64,000 nt of DNA from Hyphomicrobiales bacterium (GTDB taxonomy: Bacteria; Pseudomonadota; Alphaproteobacteria; Rhizobiales; Devosiaceae), in assembly GCA_004144345.1 (NCBI GenBank), contig SEEL01000008.1:1-64000 (forward strand), given 5' to 3'. The position numbers and the translations under genes are program-made. The notes under the pieces are model-generated. The model was not told the origin of the DNA. It saw nothing but the letters and a program-made list of their open reading frames with translations, and searched no databases. Below, in pieces: positions 1-8,445 of this stretch. Within the stretch, counting starts at the first letter, position 1, and the number at the start of each line of letters is the position of its first letter.

Positions 1-37
1 GTGATTGGGGTCGCCCCACCACCGCTGCGCGGTCCCC

Positions 38-58
38 CTCCCCCGTTGTACGGGGGAG
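38..58. repeat. Intergenic C5/G5 palindrome
   Basis: Two 9-base arms (CTCCCCCGT and ACGGGGGAG) flank a 3-base loop. A related palindrome with the same C5/G5 core lies at 31381-31398, and an imperfect relative at 42936-42959. This suggests a dispersed intergenic palindromic repeat family. The rest of the first 229 bases shows no convincing gene. Confidence 0.6.
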
Positions 59-229
59 GATATTCCTGACTGCGGGGCTGGGCTCTCGGCCGCCGCCTCC
101 TCCACCATCTTTGCTGGACCGGCGAGCTGACTGTCGGGTTTGGCACAGGCGTGAAAGAGCGGGGATCAGGGGTGGGATAGCGGGGAGGGGGTGGGTGGCG
201 TTAACGGTTGATTCACGGCTACACGGATG

Positions 230-265
230 TTGCTGGACGAGAACAAAAGACGAACATATAAGAAC
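230..265 (+). promoter_or_regulatory. LexA-type SOS box inside a putative promoter
   Basis: GAAC occurs at 241-244 and again at 252-255 with exactly seven bases between, matching the alphaproteobacterial LexA operator GAAC-N7-GAAC. A third GAAC lies at 262-265. A possible -35 (TTGCTG, 230-235) precedes the box and AT-rich -10-like sequence (about 255-262) overlaps its end, so bound LexA would block RNA polymerase. A 32-codon ORF starts 25 bases after the second half-site. The match is seen directly; regulation by LexA is inferred. Confidence 0.75.
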
Positions 266-289
266 ACAACGGCAACAACGGAGGTCGAG

Positions 290-388
290 ATGCTGACTTT
301 TCTGAAGGACGCGATGGCGATGGTTACCCTTGTAGGGTTCACGGCCGCGATGCTGACCTGGATGGATATGGCCAGCCGACTCGTGTGA
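290..388 (+). CDS. Small SOS-regulated membrane peptide (SidA-like by context)
   Basis: This is a 32-codon ORF with a GGAGG ribosome binding site at 280-284, five bases before ATG. The peptide begins MLTFLKDAM and is one hydrophobic segment (roughly residues 8-26) with a short polar tail ending SRLV, so it should sit in the inner membrane as a single-pass peptide. A LexA-type operator lies just upstream. Caulobacter SidA is a 29-residue SOS-induced membrane peptide that blocks division at FtsW/FtsN. This ORF has the same size, topology and control, but I do not claim sequence homology. The dnaE start is 59 bases downstream with no clear terminator between, so the two may be co-transcribed. 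Confidence 0.7.
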   Translation: MLTFLKDAMAMVTLVGFTAAMLTWMDMASRLV

Positions 389-447
389 CCTGTGGATTGA
401 ACCGGCGCTGTGTGGCCCCACATCGGGCGGCGGCGTAGGACCATCCC

Positions 448-3400
448 ATGACCAATTCTCCCGGCTTCATCCACCTGCATGTGCACTCGCAGTATTCGCT
501 GCTCGAAGGGGCGCTGAAGCTCGGAACGCTGATCGATCTGGCCAAGGCCGACAAGCAGCCGGCCTTGGGGATCGCCGACAGCAACAACCTCTTTGGCGCG
601 CTGGAATTTTCGGAGAAACTCGCCGGCAAGGGCATCCAGCCGCTGCTCGGGGTGGAGCTGGCGCTCGATTTCGAGCCGATCGGCGACCGCATCATGGAGC
701 GCAACCAGGATCGCGGGCAGTTCGGCAAATCGAGCGTGGTGCTGATTGCGGCCAATGAGACCGGCTATGGCAATCTGCAGCGGCTGGTGTCGAAGGCCTA
801 TCTCGATGGCGAGACGGGGCGCGCCGCGGCGCAGCTGCATTGGCTCGAGCCCGAGATCCTCGATGGCATGATGTGCCTGTCGGGTGGGCCGGAAGGCGCG
901 ATCGACCCCTATTATGCGGCGGGCCTAGACGGGCAGGCCGAGAACCGGCTCGAAACGCTAAGGCATCTGTTCGGCGACCGGCTTTATGTCGAATTGCAGC
1001 GCCATGGACGGCAGCAGGAAGCCGGCAATGAAGCCAAGCTGATCGACTATGCCTATCGCCGCGGCGTGCCGCTCATTGCGACGAACGAGCCCTATTTCGC
1101 AACCCGCGCCGATTATGAGGCGCATGATGCGCTGCTGGCGATCGCGGCCGGGTCGGTGGTGGCGCAGACCGAGCGGCGGAAGCTGACGCCGGAGCATTAT
1201 TTCAAGTCGCGCGACGAGATGCTGGCGCTGTTCAGCGATCTGCCGGAAGCGACGGACAACACCATCGAGATCGCGCAGCGCGTGTCGTACCGGCCGCGCA
1301 CCCGCGGGCCGATCCTGCCGCGCTTTGCGGCGTCGCCCGACCAGACGGCCGAAGAGGGCATGGCGGCGGAAGCCGAGCGGCTGCGCGTCGAGGCGCATGC
1401 CGGACTGAAACGGCGTTTTGAAATCTACGGGCGCGACGAGCGCTTTACCGTCGAGCAGTATGAAGAGCGGCTCAATTTCGAGCTCGGCATCATCATCCGG
1501 ATGCAATATCCGGGCTATTTCCTGATCGTGGCCGACTTCATCCAATGGGCCAAGGCGCAGGGCATTCCGGTGGGGCCGGGGCGCGGCTCGGGCGCCGGCT
1601 CGCTGGTGGCCTATGCGACGACGATCACCGATCTCGATCCGCTGCGCTACGACCTCTTGTTCGAGCGCTTCCTGAACCCGGATCGCGTGTCGATGCCGGA
1701 CTTCGATATCGACTTCTGCCAGGACCGGCGCGGCGAGGTGATCCGCTACGTCCAGCAGAAGTACGGCGACAACCAAGTGGCCCAGATCATCACCTTCGGA
1801 ACGCTGCAGGCCAAGGCCGTGGTGCGCGACGTGGGCCGCGTGCTGCAGATGCCGTATGGGCAGGTCGACCGCATTTCCAAGATGATCCCGGCGAATCCGG
1901 CCAATCCGGTGACGCTGGCGCAGGCGCTCGACATGGAGCCGGCGCTCAAGCAGATGCGCGACAGCGACGAGCAGGTGGCCGATCTGATTGCCACGGCGCA
2001 AAAGCTCGAAGGGCTTTACCGCCACGCCTCGACGCATGCCGCCGGTATCGTGATCGGCGAGCGGCCGCTGACCGAGCTGGTGCCGATGTACCGCGACCCG
2101 CGCTCGGACATGCCGGTGACGCAGTACTCGCTCAAATGGGTGGAGCCTGCCGGGCTCGTGAAGTTCGACTTCCTCGGGCTCAAGACGCTGACCGTCATCG
2201 ACAAGGCGGTCAAGATGATCAACCGCAACGGTACGGCGTTTGCCCTGTCGGACATGCCGATCGACGATGCCGAGACATTCCAGAAGCTGACCAAGGGCGA
2301 CGTGGTTGGCGTGTTCCAGGTGGAAAGCTCGGGCATGCGGCGGGCGCTGGTCGACATGCAGCCAGACCGGTTCGAGGACCTTATCGCGCTCGTCGCGCTC
2401 TATCGCCCGGGCCCGATGGCGAACATTCCCATCTACTGCGCACGTAAGAAGGGACTCGAGGAAACGGAGTATCTGCATCCGCTACTCGAACCGATCCTCG
2501 CCCCGACGTATGGCGTCATCACCTATCAGGAGCAGGTGCAGCAGATCGCCCGGGCGCTCGCCGGCTACACGCTCGCCGAAGCCGATCTGTTGCGCCGCGC
2601 CATGGGCAAGAAGATCAAGTCGGAGATGGATGCGCAGCGCGAGCGCTTCCTCAAGGGCGCCGAGGAGCAGCACGGCATCGCCAAGGGGCTGGCCAACACG
2701 ATCTTCGACGCCTGCGCCAAATTCGCGGAGTACGGTTTCAACAAATCGCACTCGGCGCCCTATGGCTTCATCACCTACCAGACGGCGTATCTGAAGGCGC
2801 ATTTCACGCAGGAATTCATTGCCGCGTCGATGACCTACGACATGGGCAATACCGACAAGCTCAACGAATTCCGCGAGGACGCCAAGAAGCACGGCATCGA
2901 GATCGTGCCGCCGTCGGTCAACACGTCGGATGATGTGTTCACGGCGCGCGACAACAAGATCTTCTACGCCATCGGCGCGATCAAGGGCGTGGGGCAGGCG
3001 GTGGCCGAGCACATCGTCGAGGCGCGCGGCGGCACGCCGTTCGCCGATCTCGCCGATTTCGCGACGCGGGTCGATCCGCGCGTCATCAACCGGCGGACGC
3101 TCGAAACGCTGGTCAATGCCGGGGCGCTCGATTGCCTCGCGCGGCGCGAGCAGGCGTTTACGGCGATCGACCAGATCATCGCCAGCGCGCAGCGGACCAA
3201 TGACAATGCCGCCAATGGCATCATGGACATGTTCGCCACCGACGCGCCCGAGCCGATCCGGCTGACGCAGAATTTCGAGCCGTGGGGGCTGGCGGAAAAG
3301 CTCGACCGCGAGCGTAACGCCATCGGCTTCCACATCTCGGCGCATCCGCTCGACGAATATACGAGCCTGTTCGGCGCGATGAGCATCTGGTCCTACGCGC

Positions 3401-3912
3401 AGCTCGAAGCCGAGGTGAAGGAGCGCGGCGGCAGCTCGCGCAAGCTCGCCGGCACGGTGGTGAGCCGGTCGGACCGGCGGACCAAGAAGGGCACGCCGAT
3501 GATGGTGGTGGCGCTGTCGGACCCCTCGGGCAGCTATGAAGTGATCGGCTTTTCCGAGGACGTGCAGAAATACGGCCCGATCCTCCAGCCGGGCGCCAAT
3601 GTGGTGATCGGCGTCGAGGGTGAGGAGCGCGAGGACAGCGTGAGCCTCCGCATCCAGTCAGCGCAATTGCTCGACGAGGCGTCGCGCAAGGTGGGCAAGA
3701 GCCTCGAGATCGAGACCGACGACGAAAAATGCCTCGGCGCCATCGTCCAGCAGCTGAAGCCGGGCGGCAACGGCCGGGTGCGCTTCATCGTGGCGCGCGA
3801 GCAGGGCCGGCGGCTCTACGAGATCGACATCGGCGCGACCTGGCAGGTGAGCCCGTCGCTGGCGGGGGCGATCAAGTCGTTCGACGGCGTGGTGGATGTG
3901 CGGCTGAGCTAG
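448..3912 (+). CDS. dnaE: DNA polymerase III subunit alpha
   Basis: This is the replicative polymerase catalytic subunit, 1154 residues, the usual length for DnaE1. An N-terminal PHP domain opens with the HLHVHS metal-binding motif. The polymerase core carries PDFDIDF (about 417-423) and KFDFLG (about 572-577), which hold the catalytic aspartates. Helix-hairpin-helix DNA-binding sequence lies near 857-900, a plausible clamp-binding element (IMDMF) near 925-929, and an OB fold from about 1000. AGGA precedes the ATG by eight bases. It follows the SOS-controlled micro-ORF, so read-through could make it partly damage-inducible; that is inference. The PHP histidines look intact, so the domain may retain metal binding. 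Confidence 0.97.
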   Translation: MTNSPGFIHLHVHSQYSLLEGALKLGTLIDLAKADKQPALGIADSNNLFGALEFSEKLAGKGIQPLLGVELALDFEPIGDRIMERNQDRGQFGKSSVVLIAANETGYGNLQRLVSKAYLDGETGRAAAQLHWLEPEILDGMMCLSGGPEGAIDPYYAAGLDGQAENRLETLRHLFGDRLYVELQRHGRQQEAGNEAKLIDYAYRRGVPLIATNEPYFATRADYEAHDALLAIAAGSVVAQTERRKLTPEHYFKSRDEMLALFSDLPEATDNTIEIAQRVSYRPRTRGPILPRFAASPDQTAEEGMAAEAERLRVEAHAGLKRRFEIYGRDERFTVEQYEERLNFELGIIIRMQYPGYFLIVADFIQWAKAQGIPVGPGRGSGAGSLVAYATTITDLDPLRYDLLFERFLNPDRVSMPDFDIDFCQDRRGEVIRYVQQKYGDNQVAQIITFGTLQAKAVVRDVGRVLQMPYGQVDRISKMIPANPANPVTLAQALDMEPALKQMRDSDEQVADLIATAQKLEGLYRHASTHAAGIVIGERPLTELVPMYRDPRSDMPVTQYSLKWVEPAGLVKFDFLGLKTLTVIDKAVKMINRNGTAFALSDMPIDDAETFQKLTKGDVVGVFQVESSGMRRALVDMQPDRFEDLIALVALYRPGPMANIPIYCARKKGLEETEYLHPLLEPILAPTYGVITYQEQVQQIARALAGYTLAEADLLRRAMGKKIKSEMDAQRERFLKGAEEQHGIAKGLANTIFDACAKFAEYGFNKSHSAPYGFITYQTAYLKAHFTQEFIAASMTYDMGNTDKLNEFREDAKKHGIEIVPPSVNTSDDVFTARDNKIFYAIGAIKGVGQAVAEHIVEARGGTPFADLADFATRVDPRVINRRTLETLVNAGALDCLARREQAFTAIDQIIASAQRTNDNAANGIMDMFATDAPEPIRLTQNFEPWGLAEKLDRERNAIGFHISAHPLDEYTSLFGAMSIWSYAQLEAEVKERGGSSRKLAGTVVSRSDRRTKKGTPMMVVALSDPSGSYEVIGFSEDVQKYGPILQPGANVVIGVEGEEREDSVSLRIQSAQLLDEASRKVGKSLEIETDDEKCLGAIVQQLKPGGNGRVRFIVAREQGRRLYEIDIGATWQVSPSLAGAIKSFDGVVDVRLS

Positions 3913-3914
3913 GG

Positions 3915-4415
3915 CTACTGGCCGCTGACGTAGTTGCGGTTGACCCAGCCCTCATAGCCATCGGCGCGGATTTTCTGCCAATTGCCCACGGCATAGGGCA
4001 GGAAGGCGATGTCGCACTGGTCCGGCGCGAGCTCGGTCTCGATGGCGGACACCGATGAGGGCCAGCGGCGGAGGTTGAGGACGTCGTCATCGTCGACGCC
4101 ATCGACGCAATAGAGCGCGGGCGACACCATCGAGATGTAGCGGCCGTTGACCCAGCCGGCGAAATGGCCGTCCTCGACGGGATACCAGCTGCCGATTGCG
4201 TCGCCGGTCACGACGATGCCGCAGGCGCCGTAGCGCAGGCGGGTTTCGATGCCGCCGCTGGACGAGGGCTCGTCGCGGACGTTCAGGCGGTCCCAGGACG
4301 GGATGTTGACGACGCAATGCTCCTCGCCCTCGACGACCAGAGTGTCGGCGGCGCGGGCGGGCAGGGCGGCGAAGAGGGTTGCGGCGGCGCAGGCGGCCAG
4401 AGCGATGCGGAACAT
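3915..4415 (-). CDS. Secreted SH3-domain-like protein
   Basis: The 166-residue product starts at the ATG preceded by GGGAG. Its first ~22 residues (MFRIALAACAAATL...ARA) form a signal peptide. The mature part has two repeats of a bacterial SH3-like pattern: LNVRDEPS...WYPVEDGHFAGWVNGRYIS, then LRRWPSS...WQKIRADGYEGWVNRNYVS. The repeats are cysteine-containing, suggesting periplasmic disulfides. Such domains often bind cell wall. It converges on dnaE with only two bases between the stop codons. The precise function is unknown. Confidence 0.85.
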   Translation of the reverse strand: MFRIALAACAAATLFAALPARAADTLVVEGEEHCVVNIPSWDRLNVRDEPSSSGGIETRLRYGACGIVVTGDAIGSWYPVEDGHFAGWVNGRYISMVSPALYCVDGVDDDDVLNLRRWPSSVSAIETELAPDQCDIAFLPYAVGNWQKIRADGYEGWVNRNYVSGQ

Positions 4416-4485
4416 GGGCGATCTCCCGTTTGTTGGCAGGAGGTTGCGCGGGCCGGCTTGAACCGGGGGTGAATGGGGCAGGAGA

Positions 4486-4771
4486 CTACTCGAAGGCTTC
4501 CGGCCAGTCCCGTGCGGTGTGGACGACAGCGAGGATTTCAACCCGCGAGGGTGACTCGGTAGACAATGATGTAGGGCAGGTCAGCGAGAACGAGTTCCCG
4601 CGTTCCCCGGGCTCGACCGGTGCGGCCGATAAAGGGGATTCAGCGAGAAGCTGAGGACGCGCGAAGAGGTCGTGCACCAGACGGTGAGCGGCGAGGGGGG
4701 CTTTCTACCGCGACATAGTCCTGAATGGCATCGAGGTCTGATAACGCCGAGCGCGTCCAGACAACGAACAT
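4486..4771 (-). pseudogene. Frameshifted ParE-family toxin
   Basis: Read as it stands, the ORF starting MFVVWTRSALSDLDAI stops early. Three single-base corrections rebuild a ParE/RelE-superfamily toxin of about 95 residues. They are one fewer base in the six-base run at 4695-4700, one more in the run at 4634-4637, and one fewer at 4542-4544. Recovered segments include VHDLFARPQLLAESP, LPYIIVYRV and ILAVVHTARDWP, all typical of the family. The start overlaps the antitoxin stop (TGATG), as in intact operons. All three lesions fall in G/C homopolymers, so it is either a real decayed toxin or a set of sequencing errors. Confidence 0.75.
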
Positions 4772-5007
4772 CAGCTTGGGCGGTATTTGTTGAGGATAGC
4801 CTCAATCTCGCGTTCGGAGGCGAACTGACCCTGCTCGGCCTCCGCGAGGCCACTGGCAACGCGCTCAAGAAAGCGCTCCTGCCAGGCGAGGGAACGGCCA
4901 TGCTCAAGCGCGTCGGCGATGATCTGGGCGGGCGTCAGGCTTGACCGCGCGGCGATAGCCTCGACGCGGGCGCGCAGATTGTCGGGGAGGTCCATCTGGT
5001 CGCTCAT
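4771..5007 (-). CDS. ParD/CopG-like antitoxin
   Basis: The 78-residue protein begins MSDQMDLPDNLRARVEAIAA. It resembles antitoxins that pair with ParE-type toxins: a DNA-binding N-terminal half (SSLTPAQIIADALEHG) and an acidic helical C-terminus (SEREIEAILNKYRPS) that would wrap the toxin. It lies immediately upstream of and overlaps the broken toxin gene. If the toxin really is inactive, this is an orphan antitoxin, possibly kept to neutralise related toxins elsewhere or simply not yet lost. The family call rests on operon context and the C-terminal pattern. Confidence 0.7.
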   Translation of the reverse strand: MSDQMDLPDNLRARVEAIAARSSLTPAQIIADALEHGRSLAWQERFLERVASGLAEAEQGQFASEREIEAILNKYRPS

Positions 5008-5065
5008 GGGCAGACTATGCCAGCTTTAGCGGACCAAGTGAACGAAAACCGAACGTCGTGCCGCC

Positions 5066-5094
5066 TTGCGCTTTTTGGGCGATTCCCCTATATG
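5066..5094 (+). promoter_or_regulatory. Putative rpsB promoter
   Basis: TTGCGC (5066-5071) and TATATG (5089-5094) are separated by 17 bases, a good sigma-70-type arrangement. Transcription would start near 5101, giving a leader of about 117 bases before rpsB that contains the folded element at 5131-5190. Confidence 0.55.
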
Positions 5095-5130
5095 CGCGGC
5101 GCGCCCAGCCTTTCCCGGGCGTAATTCACA

Positions 5131-5190
5131 TGTGGAGCCGGCCCTTTCGAGGTCCCTCCGGTGGCGGTTTCGACCGCTAGCCGCTCCACA
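5131..5190 (+). promoter_or_regulatory. Structured 5' leader of rpsB-tsf (candidate S2 autoregulatory element)
   Basis: An 8-base closing stem (TGTGGAGC at 5131-5138 with GCTCCACA at 5183-5190) encloses two hairpins, both capped by TTCG. The first is 5140-5155 (six pairs with one mismatch). The second is 5164-5177 (GCGGT/ACCGC). Together they form a three-way junction 27 bases upstream of the rpsB start. Ribosomal protein S2 is known to repress its own operon in other proteobacteria through leader RNA. That this fold binds S2 is inference. Confidence 0.55.
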
Positions 5191-5217
5191 GAGGCAAAAC
5201 CGGTAAAGGAGCCTTTT

Positions 5218-5979
5218 ATGGCATTGCCCGACTTTTCCATGCGTCAGCTGCTCGAAGCAGGCGTTCACTTCGGCCACCAGTCGCACCGCTGGAACCCGAA
5301 GATGGAACGCTACATTTTCGGCGTGCGCAACGACATCCACATCCTCGACCTCGGCCAGACCGTGCCGCTGCTGCAGCGCGCGCTGCAGCTCGTGTCGGAC
5401 ACCGTGGCCGATGGCGGCCGCGTGCTGTTCGTGGGCACCAAGCGCCAGGCGGCGCCGGTGGTGGCCCAGGCCGCTCGTGAATCGGCCCAGTATTTCGTCA
5501 ATTCGCGTTGGCTCGGCGGCACGCTGACCAACTGGCAGACGATCTCGCAGTCGATCGCCCGCCTGCGCGTGCTCGAAGGCCAGCTGGCCGACGGCGCCGA
5601 AGGCCTGACCAAGAAGGAGCGCCTGCTCCTCGACCGTGAGCGTGAGCGTCTCGACCGCGACCTCGGCGGCATCAAGGACATGGGCAATCTGCCCAACCTG
5701 CTGTTCGTGATCGACACGAACAAGGAAGCCAATGCCATCAAGGAAGCCCGCCGGCTGAACATCCCGGTGATCGCGATCATCGACTCGAACTCCGATCCCG
5801 ACACCGTCGACTACCCGGTCCCGGGCAATGACGACGCGGCCCGTGCGCTCGAGCTGTATGCCAACCTCGTGTCCCGCGCGGCCATCGACGGCATCGCCCG
5901 TTCGTCGGCCGGCCGTGGCGCCGATCTCGGTGCGTCCGCCGAGGCGCCGACCGAAGACGCGATCCAGGCAGCCGAGTAA
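5218..5979 (+). CDS. rpsB: Small ribosomal subunit protein S2 (uS2)
   Basis: S2 binds the 30S subunit late in assembly and helps recruit S1. The ATG at 5218 is chosen because it follows AAAGGAG and gives the family N-terminus ([21 protein letters not shown]-type). A longer reading from 5161 would run through the leader RNA. At 253 residues it has the normal length. It contains [18 protein letters not shown] and the FVIDTNKE segment, followed by an acidic alanine-rich tail. It begins the conserved rpsB-tsf-pyrH-frr block. Confidence 0.97.
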   Translation: MALPDFSMRQLLEAGVHFGHQSHRWNPKMERYIFGVRNDIHILDLGQTVPLLQRALQLVSDTVADGGRVLFVGTKRQAAPVVAQAARESAQYFVNSRWLGGTLTNWQTISQSIARLRVLEGQLADGAEGLTKKERLLLDRERERLDRDLGGIKDMGNLPNLLFVIDTNKEANAIKEARRLNIPVIAIIDSNSDPDTVDYPVPGNDDAARALELYANLVSRAAIDGIARSSAGRGADLGASAEAPTEDAIQAAE

Positions 5980-6019
5980 CCGGCTGCCGTCACGGCATTT
6001 TCATTTTCAATCGATAGGC

Positions 6020-6043
6020 GCGGCCCGGTTCACTCCGGGTCGC
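6020..6043 (+). promoter_or_regulatory. Intercistronic hairpin between rpsB and tsf
   Basis: The arms GCGGCCCGG (6020-6028) and CCGGGTCGC (6035-6043) form a nine-pair stem with one G-U and a six-base loop. It ends just before the tsf ribosome binding site (GAAAGGTG). No U-run follows, so it may be an RNA-stability or attenuation element rather than a full terminator. Confidence 0.5.
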
Positions 6044-6059
6044 ATGAAAGGTGATCGAA

Positions 6060-6995
6060 ATGGCAGTCACTGCACAGCAGGTCAAAGAGCTCCGCGACGC
6101 TACCGGCGTGGGGATGATGGATTGCAAGAAGGCGCTGGAAGAGACCGGCGGCGACATGGAAGCGGCGATCGACTGGCTGCGTACGCGCGGTCTCGCCAAG
6201 GCCGCCAAGAAGGCCGGCCGCGTCGCGGCTGAGGGCCTCGTCGGCGTGTCGCTGGACGGCACCAAGGGCGCCATCGTCGAAGTGAATTCCGAGACCGACT
6301 TCGTGGCCCGTAACGAACAGTTCCAGGGCATCGTGGGTAACGTTGCCAAGCTGGCCGGCGAAGCCGCCGGCAACATCGAAAAGCTCGCCGAGATGCCGTT
6401 CCCCGGCACCGGCCGTTCGGTGGCCGCCGAGCTGACCGATGCCATCGCCAAGATCGGCGAGAACATGAACCTCCGCCGTTCGGCGGTGATCGAAGTCAAG
6501 GACGGCCTGATTGGCTCGTATGTCCACAACACGGTGAAGCCGGGTCTGGGCAAGCTGGGCGTGATCGTCGGCCTCGAGTCGACCGGCGACAAGGCCGTGC
6601 TGGCCGGCCTCGGCAAGCAGCTCGCGATGCACATCGCCAACACCAACCCGCTCAGCGTGTCGCCCGACGACATCGACCCGGCGGTGGTGGCCAAGGAGCG
6701 CGAGATCTTCACCGAGCAGGCCAAGGAATCGGGCAAGCCGGCGGAAGTCATCGCCAAGATGGTCGAAGGCCGCGTGCGCAAGTTCTACGAAGAGTCGACG
6801 CTGCTGGCGCAGACCTTCGTGATCGACGGCGAAAGCAAGGTGCAGGCCATTGTCGACGCCGCCGCCAAGGAAGCCGGCGCGCCGATCAAGGTGACCAGCT
6901 TCGTGCGCTATGCGCTGGGCGAGGGCATCGAGAAGGCCGAGACCGACTTCGCCGCCGAAGTCGCCGCCACTTCAGGCGTGCCGCAGTCCGCATAA
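6060..6995 (+). CDS. tsf: Elongation factor Ts
   Basis: EF-Ts recycles EF-Tu by catalysing GDP/GTP exchange. The ATG at 6060 ([16 protein letters not shown]) fits the family start; an in-frame GTG nine bases upstream is less likely. Its 311 residues show the N-terminal UBA-like domain ([10 protein letters not shown]...[15 protein letters not shown]) and the conserved core motif [12 protein letters not shown] near residues 80-90. It is co-directional with rpsB, 80 bases downstream, with an intervening hairpin that could tune its level relative to S2. Confidence 0.97.
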   Translation: MAVTAQQVKELRDATGVGMMDCKKALEETGGDMEAAIDWLRTRGLAKAAKKAGRVAAEGLVGVSLDGTKGAIVEVNSETDFVARNEQFQGIVGNVAKLAGEAAGNIEKLAEMPFPGTGRSVAAELTDAIAKIGENMNLRRSAVIEVKDGLIGSYVHNTVKPGLGKLGVIVGLESTGDKAVLAGLGKQLAMHIANTNPLSVSPDDIDPAVVAKEREIFTEQAKESGKPAEVIAKMVEGRVRKFYEESTLLAQTFVIDGESKVQAIVDAAAKEAGAPIKVTSFVRYALGEGIEKAETDFAAEVAATSGVPQSA

Positions 6996-7016
6996 GCTGC
7001 ATAAGAGATAAATTCA

Positions 7017-7045
7017 TCGGGCGGGCTGGTAACAGGCCCGCCCGA
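7017..7045 (+). terminator. Strong hairpin after tsf
   Basis: A perfect ten-base stem (TCGGGCGGGC at 7017-7026, GCCCGCCCGA at 7036-7045) with a nine-base loop lies 21 bases after the tsf stop. There is no U-tract, so it may be a weak terminator, or a barrier that lowers pyrH-frr expression below that of rpsB-tsf. Confidence 0.5.
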
Positions 7046-7108
7046 ATGTCATCTAAACTGCCGTCGCCACGCGGGATTCGCCCGCGGCATGTCCGGTGAG
7101 AGGCGCTG

Positions 7109-7834
7109 ATGGCCAAGCTTCCCTACAAGCGCATCCTACTGAAGGTTTCCGGCGAAGTGCTCGCCGGCGACCAATCGTTCGGCATCGAGCCGCAATTCCT
7201 CAACGCCATGGCCGAGCAGATCGTCGCCGCCTCCAAGGCCGGCGCGCAGATCGCCATCGTGATCGGGGCCGGCAACATCTTCCGCGGCATGGCCGTGGCC
7301 GCCGAGGGCACCGACCGGGTGACGGCGGACCTCATGGGCATGCTCGGCACGGTGATCAATTCGCTGGCGCTGTCGAATGCGATCAGCCGGGGCGGGGTGA
7401 AGTCGAAGGTGTTTTCGGCTCTCACCATGCCCTCGGTCGCCGACAGCTTTACCGCCCGCGCCGCCAAGGCCGCGCTCGACGAAGGCTTCGTGGTGGTCTG
7501 CGCCGGCGGCACCGGCAATCCATTCTTCACGACGGACACCGCGGCAGCGCTCAAGGCGATCGAACTCGATTGCGACGTGCTGCTCAAGGGCACGAAAGTG
7601 GACGGGGTCTATGACCAGGACCCCAAAAAGAACCCGAAGGCCAAGCGCTATGAAACCGTCAGCTATGACGAAGTCATTGCCCGTAACCTCAAGGTCATGG
7701 ACACGGCGGCCTTCGCTCTTGCGCGCGACAATGGCCTGCCGATACTGGTCTATGCACTGGACGATAAGGAAGGGCTGATGGGAGTGCTGAGCGGCAAGAC
7801 GCGCTCAACCTTCGTCGGCACCGAAAAGAAGTAG
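7109..7834 (+). CDS. pyrH: UMP kinase
   Basis: PyrH phosphorylates UMP to UDP with ATP, feeding RNA, DNA and sugar-nucleotide synthesis. The 241-residue product is an amino-acid-kinase-fold protein. It shows [10 protein letters not shown] (Lys/Gly phosphate loop), GAGNIFRG, the nucleotide site [16 protein letters not shown], and [10 protein letters not shown]. The length is typical. It is separated from tsf by a strong hairpin and followed eight bases later by frr, so pyrH and frr are likely co-transcribed. UMP kinase is usually hexameric and regulated by GTP and UTP; that is family knowledge. Confidence 0.97.
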   Translation: MAKLPYKRILLKVSGEVLAGDQSFGIEPQFLNAMAEQIVAASKAGAQIAIVIGAGNIFRGMAVAAEGTDRVTADLMGMLGTVINSLALSNAISRGGVKSKVFSALTMPSVADSFTARAAKAALDEGFVVVCAGGTGNPFFTTDTAAALKAIELDCDVLLKGTKVDGVYDQDPKKNPKAKRYETVSYDEVIARNLKVMDTAAFALARDNGLPILVYALDDKEGLMGVLSGKTRSTFVGTEKK

Positions 7835-7842
7835 GAGTTATC

Positions 7843-8409
7843 ATGGCCGCCCCCCCGACTTTCTCGATCGATGAGCTCAAGGAGCGCATGCAGAAGTCGA
7901 TCACCTCGCTGCGCGACGAACTGCAGGGCCTGCGTACGGGCCGCGCCAGCGCGAGCCTGCTCGAGCCGGTGATGGTGGAAGCCTACGGGTCGCGCATGCC
8001 GCTCAACCAGGTGGCGACCGTGACGGTGCCGGAAGCCCGGCTGCTGTCGGTCTCGGTGTGGGACCGCACGATGGCGCCCGCCGTCGACAAGGCGATCCGC
8101 AATTCCGGCCTCGGCCTCAACCCCTCGACCGAGGGCGCGACGATCCGCGTGCCGCTGCCCGAACTCAACGAAGAGCGCCGCCGCGAGTTGACCAAGGTTG
8201 CGCACAATTATGCCGAGCAGGCGCGCGTCGCCATCCGCCACATCCGGCGCGACGGCATGGACCTGCTCAAGAAGTTGGAAAAGGACGGCCATATCAGCCA
8301 GGACGATAGCCGGGGCAAGTCGGACCTCGTGCAGAAGGCCACCGACGCGGCGATCACCGATGTCGATCAGATTGTTGCCGCTAAGGAACAGGAAATTATG
8401 CAGGTTTAA
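7843..8409 (+). CDS. frr: Ribosome recycling factor
   Basis: With EF-G, RRF splits post-termination ribosomes. The 188-residue product is of normal size and holds the family segments [34 protein letters not shown], and in the helical domain [30 protein letters not shown] lies eight bases before the ATG. It is placed between pyrH and uppS on the same strand. Confidence 0.97.
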   Translation: MAAPPTFSIDELKERMQKSITSLRDELQGLRTGRASASLLEPVMVEAYGSRMPLNQVATVTVPEARLLSVSVWDRTMAPAVDKAIRNSGLGLNPSTEGATIRVPLPELNEERRRELTKVAHNYAEQARVAIRHIRRDGMDLLKKLEKDGHISQDDSRGKSDLVQKATDAAITDVDQIVAAKEQEIMQV

Positions 8410-8445
8410 CCTGCGACCGATCATTTGAGGCCCGGAGGGCCATTG

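Noticed and set aside
958-2478. A 506-codon open frame on the minus strand opposite dnaE
   Set aside because: It mirrors dnaE codon bias and has no recognisable motif.
5161-5217. An extended N-terminus for S2 (19 extra residues)
   Set aside because: The extension runs through the folded leader. A strong ribosome binding site and the family start lie at 5218.
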